Positions 43,811 to 51,896 of a DNA stretch of 64,000 nucleotides are shown in pieces (the stretch's first letter is position 1; every line of letters begins with the position of its first letter). The translations under genes were made by a program, and so were the position numbers. The DNA is from Catenulispora acidiphila DSM 44928 (lineage in GTDB: Bacteria > Actinomycetota > Actinomycetes > Streptomycetales > Catenulisporaceae). The notes beneath the pieces are model-generated. The model ran no database searches, had not been told where the DNA came from, and saw only the letters and a list, made by a program, of their open reading frames with translations. The stretch covers positions 4,278,001 to 4,342,000 of the forward strand of contig NC_013131.1 in the NCBI RefSeq assembly GCF_000024025.1. The letters are read 5' to 3'.

Positions 43811-45472
43811 GTGAACCAGATATCCCGGCGCGGCTTCCTGAGCGTGTCCGCCGGCGTGGCCGGTCTGTCCCTCGCTGCCTGCGGGGGCGGCGGCGACGGC
43901 GGTTCGAAGCCGAGCAGCAAGCTGACCGCGAACCGCACCGGCGCCATGGCGAAGTACGGCGTCGGGGACCAGTTCAAGGCCACGGTCCCGCTGTCGTTCT
44001 CGGCCATGCTGCTGAGCAACGCGAACTACCCCTACAAGGCCGACTGGGAATTCTGGTCGGAGCTGACCAAGCGCACCAACGTGACGCTGCAGCCGACGGT
44101 GATCCCGGCCAGCGACTACAACCAGAAGCGAAGCGTCATGGTCAGCGCGGGCAACGCCCCGACGCTCATTCCGAAGACGTACCACCCGGACGAGGAGGCG
44201 TACATCTCCGGCGGCGCGATCCTGCCGGTCAGCGACTACCTGGACCTGATGCCGAACTTCCAGGACAAGGTCGCCAAGTGGAACCTGGCCGGCGACCTGG
44301 ATCAGCTGCGCGAGGCCGACGGCAAGTTCTACCTGCTGCCCGGACTGCACCAGGACGTGTGGAAGGACTACTCGCTGGCCATCCGAACCGACATCCTCAA
44401 GCAGCTGAACCTGCAAGTCCCGCAGACCTGGGACGACCTGACCACAGTGCTGCGCACGATGAAGCTGACCTACCCGGACCGGTACCCGTTCTCCGACCGC
44501 TGGAGCACGGGGAGCACGACGCCGCAGCCGGGCGCCAACAACCTGCTGGCCATCCTCGGCGAGGCCCACGGCGTCTGGGCCGGCTGGAGCTACCAGCACG
44601 CGAACTGGAACGCCGACGCGGGCAGGTTCGAGTACACCGGCGCCACGGACCAGTACAAGGCGATGATCCAGTATCTCAACACCCTGGTGAGCGAGAAGCT
44701 GCTGGACCCGGAGAGCTTCACCCAGAGCGACGATCAGGCCCGGCAGAAGTTCGCCGACGGCCAGTCCTTCGTGATCAGCGCCAACGCCCAGGAGCTGGTC
44801 AACCACTACCGCAAGGACATCGCCAAGATCTCCGGCGCCACGGTGGCCAAGATCCCGGTGCCGATCGGCCCGATCGGCGCGGCCAAGACCGGCTACCGCA
44901 CCGAGAACGGCATGATGATCTCCAACAAGGCCAAGGACGGCAAGGACTTCGTCGCGCTGATGCAGTTCATCGACTGGCTCTGGTACTCCGACGAGGGCCA
45001 GATGTTCGCCAAGTGGGGCGTGCCGGGCACCACCTACACCGGCAGCGTCGACGACGGCACGTTCAAGCTGGCCCCGGACGTCACCTGGGCCGGGGTCAAC
45101 CCTTCGGGCACCAAGAACCTCCAGGTCGACTACGGGTTCTTCAACGGAGTGTTCGCCTACGGCGGCAGCACCAAGCTGCTCGACTCTCAGTTCCCCCCGG
45201 AGGAATTGGAGTTCCAGAAGGTGATGGACGCGCGCAAGACGCTGCCATTGGCCCCGCCCGCACCGCTGAGCTCCGACGACCGTGAGCAGGCGACGCTGTG
45301 GACGACGTCGCTGAAGGACTACGTCGACCAGGAGACGCTCAAGTTCATCCTCGGCAAGCGTCCACTCTCGGAGTGGACGGCCTACGTCTCCGAGCTCAAG
45401 GGCAAGAACAGCGACCAGTACATCAAGCTCGTGAACCAGGCCTACCAGGACTTCAAGAAGAACCACGGCTGA
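43811..45472 (+). CDS. LplA-like substrate-binding lipoprotein
   Basis: This is a 553-residue binding protein, longer than MalE types but usual for LplA-like proteins. A Tat-like lipoprotein signal (SRRGFLSVSAG, lipobox LAAC) starts it. It starts at GTG 43811 with AAGGAG 7 bases before. It is the binding partner of the permeases at 41877 and 42842 and, by context, binds xylo-oligosaccharides or aldouronic acids. No ATPase gene is adjacent. Confidence 0.9.
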   Translation: MNQISRRGFLSVSAGVAGLSLAACGGGGDGGSKPSSKLTANRTGAMAKYGVGDQFKATVPLSFSAMLLSNANYPYKADWEFWSELTKRTNVTLQPTVIPASDYNQKRSVMVSAGNAPTLIPKTYHPDEEAYISGGAILPVSDYLDLMPNFQDKVAKWNLAGDLDQLREADGKFYLLPGLHQDVWKDYSLAIRTDILKQLNLQVPQTWDDLTTVLRTMKLTYPDRYPFSDRWSTGSTTPQPGANNLLAILGEAHGVWAGWSYQHANWNADAGRFEYTGATDQYKAMIQYLNTLVSEKLLDPESFTQSDDQARQKFADGQSFVISANAQELVNHYRKDIAKISGATVAKIPVPIGPIGAAKTGYRTENGMMISNKAKDGKDFVALMQFIDWLWYSDEGQMFAKWGVPGTTYTGSVDDGTFKLAPDVTWAGVNPSGTKNLQVDYGFFNGVFAYGGSTKLLDSQFPPEELEFQKVMDARKTLPLAPPAPLSSDDREQATLWTTSLKDYVDQETLKFILGKRPLSEWTAYVSELKGKNSDQYIKLVNQAYQDFKKNHG

Positions 45473-45481
45473 GCCCGGATC

Positions 45482-45509
45482 CGCAGACGCAGACGCAGAC
45501 GCAGACGCA
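45482..45509 (+). repeat. GCAGAC hexamer microsatellite
   Basis: About four and a half copies of GCAGAC lie between the binding-protein stop and the GH39 ribosome-binding site. The unit is close to hexamers found at 9757 and 17025. Confidence 0.85.
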
Positions 45510-45530
45510 GCCCAGACAAGGAGCACATCG

Positions 45531-47087
45531 GTGCCGGATCCCATCATCGTCCCGGAGCGGTCCGCCGGCCGGCTGAGCCAGGCCTGGCGGCAGTGCGTCG
45601 GCACGGGTCGGTTCGAGCTGGCGCTGCGCCGCGACTACCAGGACTCGCTGGCGCTCATCCAGCGGGAGGTCGGCTTCCGGCACATCCGGGGCCATGGCCT
45701 GTTCAGCGACGGCGTCGGCGTGTACCAGCCGTACCGGTATCAGGGCTCCGATCACGTCCGCTACGCGTTCGGGTACGTGGACCAGGTCATCGACGCCTAC
45801 CTCGACCTCGGGATCCAGCCCTTCCTGGAACTCGGGTTCATGCCCTCGGCGCTGGCCTCGGGCGACCAGACGGTGTTCTGGTGGAAGGGCAACGTCACTC
45901 CCGCGCGGTCCTGGAGCGCGTGGGCGGACCTGGTGCGGGCCACCCTGAGGCACCTCGTCGACCGGTACGGCCTCGACGTGGTGCGCCAGTGGCCGATCGA
46001 GGTCTGGAACGAGCCGAACCTGAAGGACTTCTGGCAGGGAGCGGACCGGGAGGCGTACCACCGGCTGTACGAGGTGACGGCGCGGGCGGTGAAAGAGGTG
46101 GACGCCGCCCTGCAAGTGGGCGGTCCGGCCATCTCTCCCGGCGCGGACGAGTGGCTGGCGCCGTTCGCGGAGTTCGTCACGGCACGCTCGGTGCCCGTGG
46201 ACTTCGTCAGCCGGCACGCCTACACCTCGGGTCCGGCCCAGCACGTCCCCTTCGGCGTGCACCAGAGGCTGCTTCCGGCGCGGCATCTGCTCGAACAGTT
46301 CGCCGCGCCGCGCGAGCACCTGCGCGGCACGGCGCTGGCCGGGCTGCCGGTACACATCACCGAGTTCAACTCCTCCTACCGGCCCGACAATCCCGTGCAC
46401 GACACCGCGTTCCACGCCGCTTACCTCGCCCCGGTGCTGGCCGAGGGCGGCGACCACGTGGATTCCTTCTCCTACTGGACGTTCAGCGACATGTTCGAGG
46501 AGGCGGGGGTTCCGACCTCGCTGTTCCACGGCGGATTCGGGCTCCTGACCCACCGCCAGATCAAGAAGCCCGCCTTCCATCTGTACGCGTTCATGGCGCG
46601 CATGGGCGAAGAAGTGCTGGCGCGCGGCGAGGACCATCTGGTCTGCCGCCGCCCGGACGGCACCGTGACGGTGCTGGCCTGGGCTCCGGTGGAGGTCGCC
46701 GGCCGCGAGCCGGCGGCGGCCGGACATCGGCTGCGCTTGTCGGTCCCGATCGGGACGGCGGCGCGCTCGGCCTTCGCTTTGCGCTCCTCGGTCAGCGAGG
46801 ACGCGGGCAACGCGTGGGCGGCGTGGAGCGAACTCGGGCGGCCCGCGTCGCCGACCGAGCGGCAACTCAGTGTTCTCCGTGAGACCGCCGAACCGTCGCG
46901 ACGGCACGAAGCCCTCCCCGTCGCGGGCAGCCGCGTCGACCTCGACCTGGTGCTGGACCGCCATGAGGTGACGCTGATCGAGATCAGTGCCGTGCACGAC
47001 CAGACGCCACCGTGGTGGGACGAGCGGCGGCTGGTCGGGTTGCCCGGCGACAGCGACAGCAACTACGAGACGGAGGACGCCCGATGA
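45531..47087 (+). CDS. GH39 beta-xylosidase-like enzyme
   Basis: This is a 518-residue cytoplasmic glycosidase of GH39 type. The acid/base Glu is in IEVWNEPNL and the nucleophile Glu in VHITEFNSSY, in the order and spacing of GH39 xylosidases. Residues 1-340 form the TIM barrel and the rest a beta-sandwich. It starts at GTG 45531 with AAGGAG 8 bases before. The stop overlaps the start of the YesL-like gene. It is likely to release xylose from oligosaccharides inside the cell. Confidence 0.88.
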   Translation: MPDPIIVPERSAGRLSQAWRQCVGTGRFELALRRDYQDSLALIQREVGFRHIRGHGLFSDGVGVYQPYRYQGSDHVRYAFGYVDQVIDAYLDLGIQPFLELGFMPSALASGDQTVFWWKGNVTPARSWSAWADLVRATLRHLVDRYGLDVVRQWPIEVWNEPNLKDFWQGADREAYHRLYEVTARAVKEVDAALQVGGPAISPGADEWLAPFAEFVTARSVPVDFVSRHAYTSGPAQHVPFGVHQRLLPARHLLEQFAAPREHLRGTALAGLPVHITEFNSSYRPDNPVHDTAFHAAYLAPVLAEGGDHVDSFSYWTFSDMFEEAGVPTSLFHGGFGLLTHRQIKKPAFHLYAFMARMGEEVLARGEDHLVCRRPDGTVTVLAWAPVEVAGREPAAAGHRLRLSVPIGTAARSAFALRSSVSEDAGNAWAAWSELGRPASPTERQLSVLRETAEPSRRHEALPVAGSRVDLDLVLDRHEVTLIEISAVHDQTPPWWDERRLVGLPGDSDSNYETEDAR

Positions 47088-47773
47088 AGCACGAGGCCAC
47101 CGCGGACCGGCAGTTCGGCGAAGGTCCGCTGGCCCGCGTCACCGCCCCGATCTACAGCTTCCTGGTGCTCGACCTGCTCCTGTTCGCCACGACCCTGCCG
47201 ACCCTGATCGCTCTGGTCGTCCTGCGACGGGACGCGAGCAACGCTCCACTGGCCATCGCCTGCGCGCTCCCGGTCGGTCCCGCGCTGTCCGCGGCGCTCT
47301 ACGCACTGTCCCGCCGATCACCGGATCTCACGGATCTGCGTCCGGCGGCGGCGTTCTGGCGCGGTTACCGGATGAACGCCGGCGGCGTGGTGCGAATATG
47401 GGTCCCGTATCTGGCCGGGATGGCGCTGATCGCCGAGAACCTGTCCCACGCCGAGGCCGCCGCGGTGCCGGGATGGTGGCGGGCGGCGCTGGTGGTCCTC
47501 GCCGTAGCCGCGACCCTGTGGGTGATCAATGCCCTGATGATCAGTTCCCTGTTCGCGTTCCGGACGATCGACGTCGCACGCCTTTCCGCCTACTTCCTCG
47601 GCCGCACCCGCGGCGTGACGCTGGGGAACCTCGGCATCCTGATCGCCGCCGCGGCCGTCGTCGGCATCTCCTCCGAGGCGGTGCTCGCGCTGTTCGCGGT
47701 GCTGTTCGCCGCCGCGCTGCTGCACGTCTGCTCACCGCTGACCGACCAGGTCGAGAAGGACTTCACCGCGTGA
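47084..47773 (+). CDS. YesL-like (DUF624) membrane protein
   Basis: This is a 229-residue membrane protein with about five helices (FLVLDLLLFATTLPTLIALVVL, AALVVLAVAATLWVINALMI, LGILIAAAAVVG). It is of the same type as the one at 26737 and resembles the YesL proteins of Bacillus sugar loci. Both its start and stop overlap the neighbouring genes, so it is translationally coupled within the xylan operon. The function of the family is not settled. Confidence 0.75.
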   Translation: MKHEATADRQFGEGPLARVTAPIYSFLVLDLLLFATTLPTLIALVVLRRDASNAPLAIACALPVGPALSAALYALSRRSPDLTDLRPAAAFWRGYRMNAGGVVRIWVPYLAGMALIAENLSHAEAAAVPGWWRAALVVLAVAATLWVINALMISSLFAFRTIDVARLSAYFLGRTRGVTLGNLGILIAAAAVVGISSEAVLALFAVLFAAALLHVCSPLTDQVEKDFTA

Positions 47774-49857
47774 ACCAGCCCGTGACCCCGGCAGGCGAGC
47801 TGATGGCTGACTACCACGCCGCGTGGCTGCCGTGGGAGGCGTTCAGCGCGATCGGTTCGCGCAGGTCGGCGATTCATGGCGAAGGGCTGTTGGCCGACAC
47901 CGTCCGGCGAGAGGTTGAGGACGCCTGCGCGCGCTTCGGCGGCGCCACCGGTGCCGACGAAGATGCCGAGCTCGTCCTCGCTCTGTATTCGTGGTCTGCG
48001 TTGCCCGCCGCAGCCGAGAAGCTGCGGAACTCAGTCGCGGAAGACCCGGGCGACGAAGGCTTCGTGCTGGCCCGGCAGGACGGAGTCACCGTGCTGCTGG
48101 CAGGCGGGCCCGCCGGCTTGTTGTATGGGTTCTTCCACCTGGTGCGACTCGGCGAGGCGGCCTTCGGCGCGGACCATCCGCCACGGACGCATCGTCCCGT
48201 GATGCGGCGCCGAATGCTCGACCACTGGGACAACGTCGCGGTGCACGACGTGATGGGGCAGGTCGAGCGCGGCTATGCCGGCGGATCGATCTTCTGGTCC
48301 GACGGTGCGCTCACGAAGGACCCGGCCCGCGTCCGCGCCTACGGCCGGCTGCTGGCCGCCAGCGGCGCCAACGCGGTCTCGGTCAACAACGTCAACGTGC
48401 ACGCCGTCGAAGCGCGGTTGCTCACCGACCGTCTGGACGACGTCGCGTCCGTGGCCGACGAACTGCGGCCGTACGGAATCGGCGTGTACTTGTCGGTGAA
48501 CTTCGCCTCCCCGATCATGCTCGGCGGCCTGCCGAGCGCCGACCCGCTGGACCCGGCGGTCCAGGACTGGTGGGCCAGGACCACGGCGCGCGTGCACAGG
48601 CGCATTCCGGATTTCGGCGGCTACGTGGTCAAGGCGGATTCCGAAGGCCAGGCAGGGCCCTTCGCCTACGGCCGCAGCCATGCCGAGGGCGCGAACATGC
48701 TCGCCGCCGCCCTGGCTCCGTACGGCGGCGTCGTGTACTGGCGCGCGTTCGTCTACAACCACCGGCAGGACTGGCGCGACCGCTCCACCGACCGGGCCCG
48801 GGCGGCGTACGACCACTTCGCCCCGCTGGACGGGCAGTTCGCCGACGCCGTGATCCTCCAGGTGAAGTACGGCCCGATCGACTTCCAGCCGCGCGAGCCG
48901 GTCTCACCGGTCCTCGCGGCCATGCCGAACACGCGGCTGGCCGTGGAGGTACAGGTCACGCAGGAGTACACCGGGCAGCAGCGGCACGTCTGCTACCTGG
49001 CACCGCTGTGGCGCGAGGTGCTTGGTTTCCGGCCTTGGGGCGCCTCCGGGGCGACTGTCGCCGACGTGGCCGCCGGCACAGGCCCAGGCGGAAGCCCAGG
49101 CGGAGGCGGAGGCGGCCTGGTCGCCGTCTCCAATGTCGGCGACGACCGCTTCTGGACCGGACATCCGCTGGCGCAGGCCAACCTGTACGCATTCGGACGC
49201 CTGGCATGGGATCCGTCGCTGGACCCGTCCGCAATCCTCGACGAGTGGATCGACCTCACCTTCACCCGCGGCGCCGACGGCGTCCCCGACCAGCTCCGCC
49301 ACACCCTGCACGCGATCATGGACGACTCCTGGCGCACCTACGAGCACTACACCGCGCCGCTCGGCGTGGGCTTCATGGTCAACCCCGGCGACCACTACGG
49401 CCCGAGCATCGACGGGTACGAATACACCCAGTGGGGCACATACCACTTCGCCGACCGCAACGGCATCGGCGTGGACCGCACCCAAGCCACCGGCACCGGC
49501 TTCACGGCGCAATACCCGCACCCATGGTCGAGCACCTACGAGTCACCGCACGACTGCCCCGACGAACTCCTGATCTTCTTCCACCACGTCCCATACACCC
49601 ACATCCTGCACACCGGCGCCACAGTCATCCAGCACATCTACGACACGCACTTCGCAGCCACCCAGCGCGTCCACGAGATACGGTCGCAATGGCAAAAGAT
49701 CCACAACGTCGGCCTTGTCGACTCAGACCTCCACGCGCGCGTCGCCGAACGCCTGAACGAGCAGGCCCGCAGCGCCGAGGAGTGGCGCGATCAAATCAAC
49801 TCGTATTTCCTCCGCAAATCAGGAATCAGCGACGCGCTGGGCCGGAGGATCTACTGA
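47770..49857 (+). CDS. aguA: GH67 alpha-glucuronidase
   Basis: This is a 695-residue cytoplasmic enzyme that removes 4-O-methyl-glucuronic acid from aldouronic acids derived from glucuronoxylan. It has the full length of the family. Catalytic residues can be placed: acid Glu in VKADSEGQAG, then Asp in YGPIDFQPREP and the base Glu in VEVQVTQEYTGQQRH. Other family marks are MRRRMLDHWDN and WGTYHFADRNGIGVDR. It starts at GTG 47770, overlapping the YesL stop. A Gly/Pro-rich insert near residue 440 is unusual. It makes this transport operon specific for glucuronoxylan fragments. Confidence 0.93.
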   Translation: MNQPVTPAGELMADYHAAWLPWEAFSAIGSRRSAIHGEGLLADTVRREVEDACARFGGATGADEDAELVLALYSWSALPAAAEKLRNSVAEDPGDEGFVLARQDGVTVLLAGGPAGLLYGFFHLVRLGEAAFGADHPPRTHRPVMRRRMLDHWDNVAVHDVMGQVERGYAGGSIFWSDGALTKDPARVRAYGRLLAASGANAVSVNNVNVHAVEARLLTDRLDDVASVADELRPYGIGVYLSVNFASPIMLGGLPSADPLDPAVQDWWARTTARVHRRIPDFGGYVVKADSEGQAGPFAYGRSHAEGANMLAAALAPYGGVVYWRAFVYNHRQDWRDRSTDRARAAYDHFAPLDGQFADAVILQVKYGPIDFQPREPVSPVLAAMPNTRLAVEVQVTQEYTGQQRHVCYLAPLWREVLGFRPWGASGATVADVAAGTGPGGSPGGGGGGLVAVSNVGDDRFWTGHPLAQANLYAFGRLAWDPSLDPSAILDEWIDLTFTRGADGVPDQLRHTLHAIMDDSWRTYEHYTAPLGVGFMVNPGDHYGPSIDGYEYTQWGTYHFADRNGIGVDRTQATGTGFTAQYPHPWSSTYESPHDCPDELLIFFHHVPYTHILHTGATVIQHIYDTHFAATQRVHEIRSQWQKIHNVGLVDSDLHARVAERLNEQARSAEEWRDQINSYFLRKSGISDALGRRIY

Positions 49858-49977
49858 CGGTCGAGGCCGACGCCGAGGTAGTGCCGAACATGTCGTCCTA
49901 GCAGGTGGGGGAGTGGTCGGTCTTCCGGATTGCGGTGGTCTGTGTGTGCTGATGGTCTGCACGCCGTGGGCGTTGTG

Positions 49978-50158
49978 GTGTCAGGACGACTGGCTGTGTT
50001 GGTGCGTTTCGCGTATCTGGTGGTGACGAATGCGTTCGCCGCGTTACGGCTGCTTCCGCTGAGTGATGGTCAGAAGGACATCGAGATCCTCGCTCTGCGG
50101 CACCAGCTCGGTGTGTTGGAAAGACAGCTGAACGGTGGCCGGGTCCACTTCGAGAAGC
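49978..50158 (+). pseudogene. 5' remnant of an integrase-type transposase gene
   Basis: A frame reading LVRFAYLVVTNAFAALRLLP, then SDGQKDIEILALRHQLGVLERQL, matches the N terminus of a common actinobacterial integrase-core transposase. The reading stops matching near HFEKPR and no catalytic core is present. It abuts the GH15 fragment. Confidence 0.7.
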
Positions 50159-50503
50159 CGCGTCACGAACCCAGACATACCGGTAGTCCCAGTTACGCTC
50201 GCCACCGACCTGCTCAGGCAGGCTCGCCGTCGGAGCCGCCACGATGGCGCCGGTCGGGATGTAGGTGAGCAGCTTCAGCAGCAGCGCCGAGCGGTTGACC
50301 ATCTCACGCCATCGGCCGTGGTGGCGCGAGCCCGAAAGCCACTTTCGCCAGAACGCCGCCGTCGCCCGGAACTGCTCCTCTGCCTCGCCGTGCGGGCAGG
50401 CGCGGGGCGCGATACTGCGGTTGATCTGGTCGAGGGCGAACACGGTGGATTCGCCCTCGCGGAGCTTGAAGTGCGCGAGGGCGATGCCGGTGATCCCGCC
50501 GCC
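50159..50503 (-). pseudogene. Internal fragment of a GH15 glucoamylase/trehalase-like gene
   Basis: A minus-strand frame of about 115 codons reads FRATAAFWRKWLSGS, RWREMVNRSALLLKLLTY, TGAIVAAPTASLPEQ and GERNWDYRYVWVRDA, well known in GH15-type proteins of 600 or more residues. The frame continues past RDA into the transposase scrap, so the 3' part of the gene was lost, presumably by an insertion. The N-terminal part is also missing or degraded. Confidence 0.7.
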
Positions 50504-50648
50504 GGCCGGCCGGCCCACTCTCCGCGGGCTGCGGCAGCCCCCCGGCTTACGTTTGCGCTGTACGTCGGCCGATGCCTCTAATGGAGGACGGGAATGGCGC
50601 GTTCCCAAGCATGCCGCTCATGGAGCGGATCCACGTGGAGGCAAGCTG

Positions 50649-51584
50649 GTGGACACGATGATGGCGTTGCGTGCGCACAGCCGCGGGGGACCCGAGCAAC
50701 TGGTCTACGAGCGGGCCCCGAAACCGGCGCCGGCGCCGGGCGAGGTCCTGGTGAGCGTGCATGCCGCAGCGGTCACTTTCGCGGAGTTGGGTTGGGAATC
50801 GATCTGGACCCGCGAGGACGGCACAGACCGCACTCCGATCATCCCTGGCCATGAGGTATCGGGGACCGTCGAGGAGACGACCGGCGGCTCCTCCTACGAG
50901 GTCGGCGATGAGGTCTACGGACTGATCGGCTTCGACCGAGACGGCGCTGCGGCTGAATACGTGTGCGTGCCCGAAATCGGTCTCGCACGCAAGCCGAGTA
51001 GCGCCACCCACGAGCAAGCCGCGGCCATGGCTCTGTCCGCCTTGACCGCCTGGCAGGCGCTGATCGACCACGCGCGGCTCCAGCCGCAGGAGAAAGTCCT
51101 GATTACCGGTGGTTCAGGCGGTGTCGGTGTCTACGCGGTGCAGATCGCGCGGGCTCGCGGCGCGGAGGTCACCGCTACCGGTGGCGCAGCAGGGCGCGAA
51201 CTGGTCACCCGCCTCGGGGCGCACCAGTACCTCGACTATGCGGCCGGGCCAGTCGACAGGGAGCTTTCAGGGTTCGATGTCGTGCTCGACGCGGCGGGTG
51301 CCGGAGACGGCGAAGCGCTCTACCGCGTCCTACGCCCCGGCGGCAGGATGATCTTGCTGGCTGCCCCGCCGAACGCCGACCGCGCGAAGAAACACGACGT
51401 GGACGCAACGTTTTTCGTCGTCTCCCCGAACGGGGGAGAGCTCGCCCACCTGGCTTCGCTCGTCGACGAGTCGGTCCTGGAACCGATCGTCAGCCAGACT
51501 TTCTCGCTGGCGGACGGCCGTAGCGCGTACGAAAGCGGAAAGCTACCGCACCCGCCCGGCAAAACCGTCATCATCGTGCCCTGA
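50649..51584 (+). CDS. NADPH:quinone reductase-like medium-chain dehydrogenase/reductase
   Basis: This is a 311-residue zinc-free member of the medium-chain dehydrogenase/reductase family. It has the GroES-like domain (PGEVLVSVHAAAVTF, IIPGHEVSGTVEE), the nucleotide-binding motif VLITGGSGGVGVYAVQIAR and the C-terminal GKTVIIVP. The usual zinc ligands are absent. The GTG at 50649 is 7 bases after GGAGG; ATGs at 50658 and 50661 are alternatives. It probably reduces quinones or enones. There is no operon context. Confidence 0.86.
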   Translation: MDTMMALRAHSRGGPEQLVYERAPKPAPAPGEVLVSVHAAAVTFAELGWESIWTREDGTDRTPIIPGHEVSGTVEETTGGSSYEVGDEVYGLIGFDRDGAAAEYVCVPEIGLARKPSSATHEQAAAMALSALTAWQALIDHARLQPQEKVLITGGSGGVGVYAVQIARARGAEVTATGGAAGRELVTRLGAHQYLDYAAGPVDRELSGFDVVLDAAGAGDGEALYRVLRPGGRMILLAAPPNADRAKKHDVDATFFVVSPNGGELAHLASLVDESVLEPIVSQTFSLADGRSAYESGKLPHPPGKTVIIVP

Positions 51585-51687
51585 TTCCCTCCGATCACCG
51601 CCAGCGGCGCCGGGCGTCACGCCCCGGTGCCTGGCGAAGGCGCATCGTCCCCCCGCTGTTCGGGTACCTCGGCATCCACGCGATCAC

Positions 51688-51768
51688 CCCACAGACTCCG
51701 CAGACCGCACAGGGCCCGCAGGTCCCACAGACCCCTTTGAGCCCACAGACCCCACAGACCCCACAGAC
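51688..51768 (+). repeat. Nine tandem copies of a 9-bp unit
   Basis: Nine consecutive 9-base units of the form CCCACAGAC make up exactly 81 bases, five of them identical and four altered. It lies in the 312-bp gap between the dehydrogenase and MOSC-fusion genes, which is otherwise without a gene. The minus-strand frame would encode a repeated Cys-Gly-Val, but no start signal supports its use. Confidence 0.85.
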
Positions 51769-51896
51769 TGCTCTCACGGTCTGAGACGTTGCGGAGCCGG
51801 CAGCGCGGACATGGCGGAAGCCTCGGTGCTGTGTGGCCGCTGCCGGCTTTCCGGGCTAGCGTTTTGACGGCAGCGGCCCGCACGAAGGAGGACGAC

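Noticed and set aside
51595-51777. Cys-Gly-Val-rich minus-strand peptide as a metallothionein-like gene
   Set aside because: It is explained by the 9-bp repeat and has no ribosome-binding site or family pattern. It is kept only as a low-interest finding.
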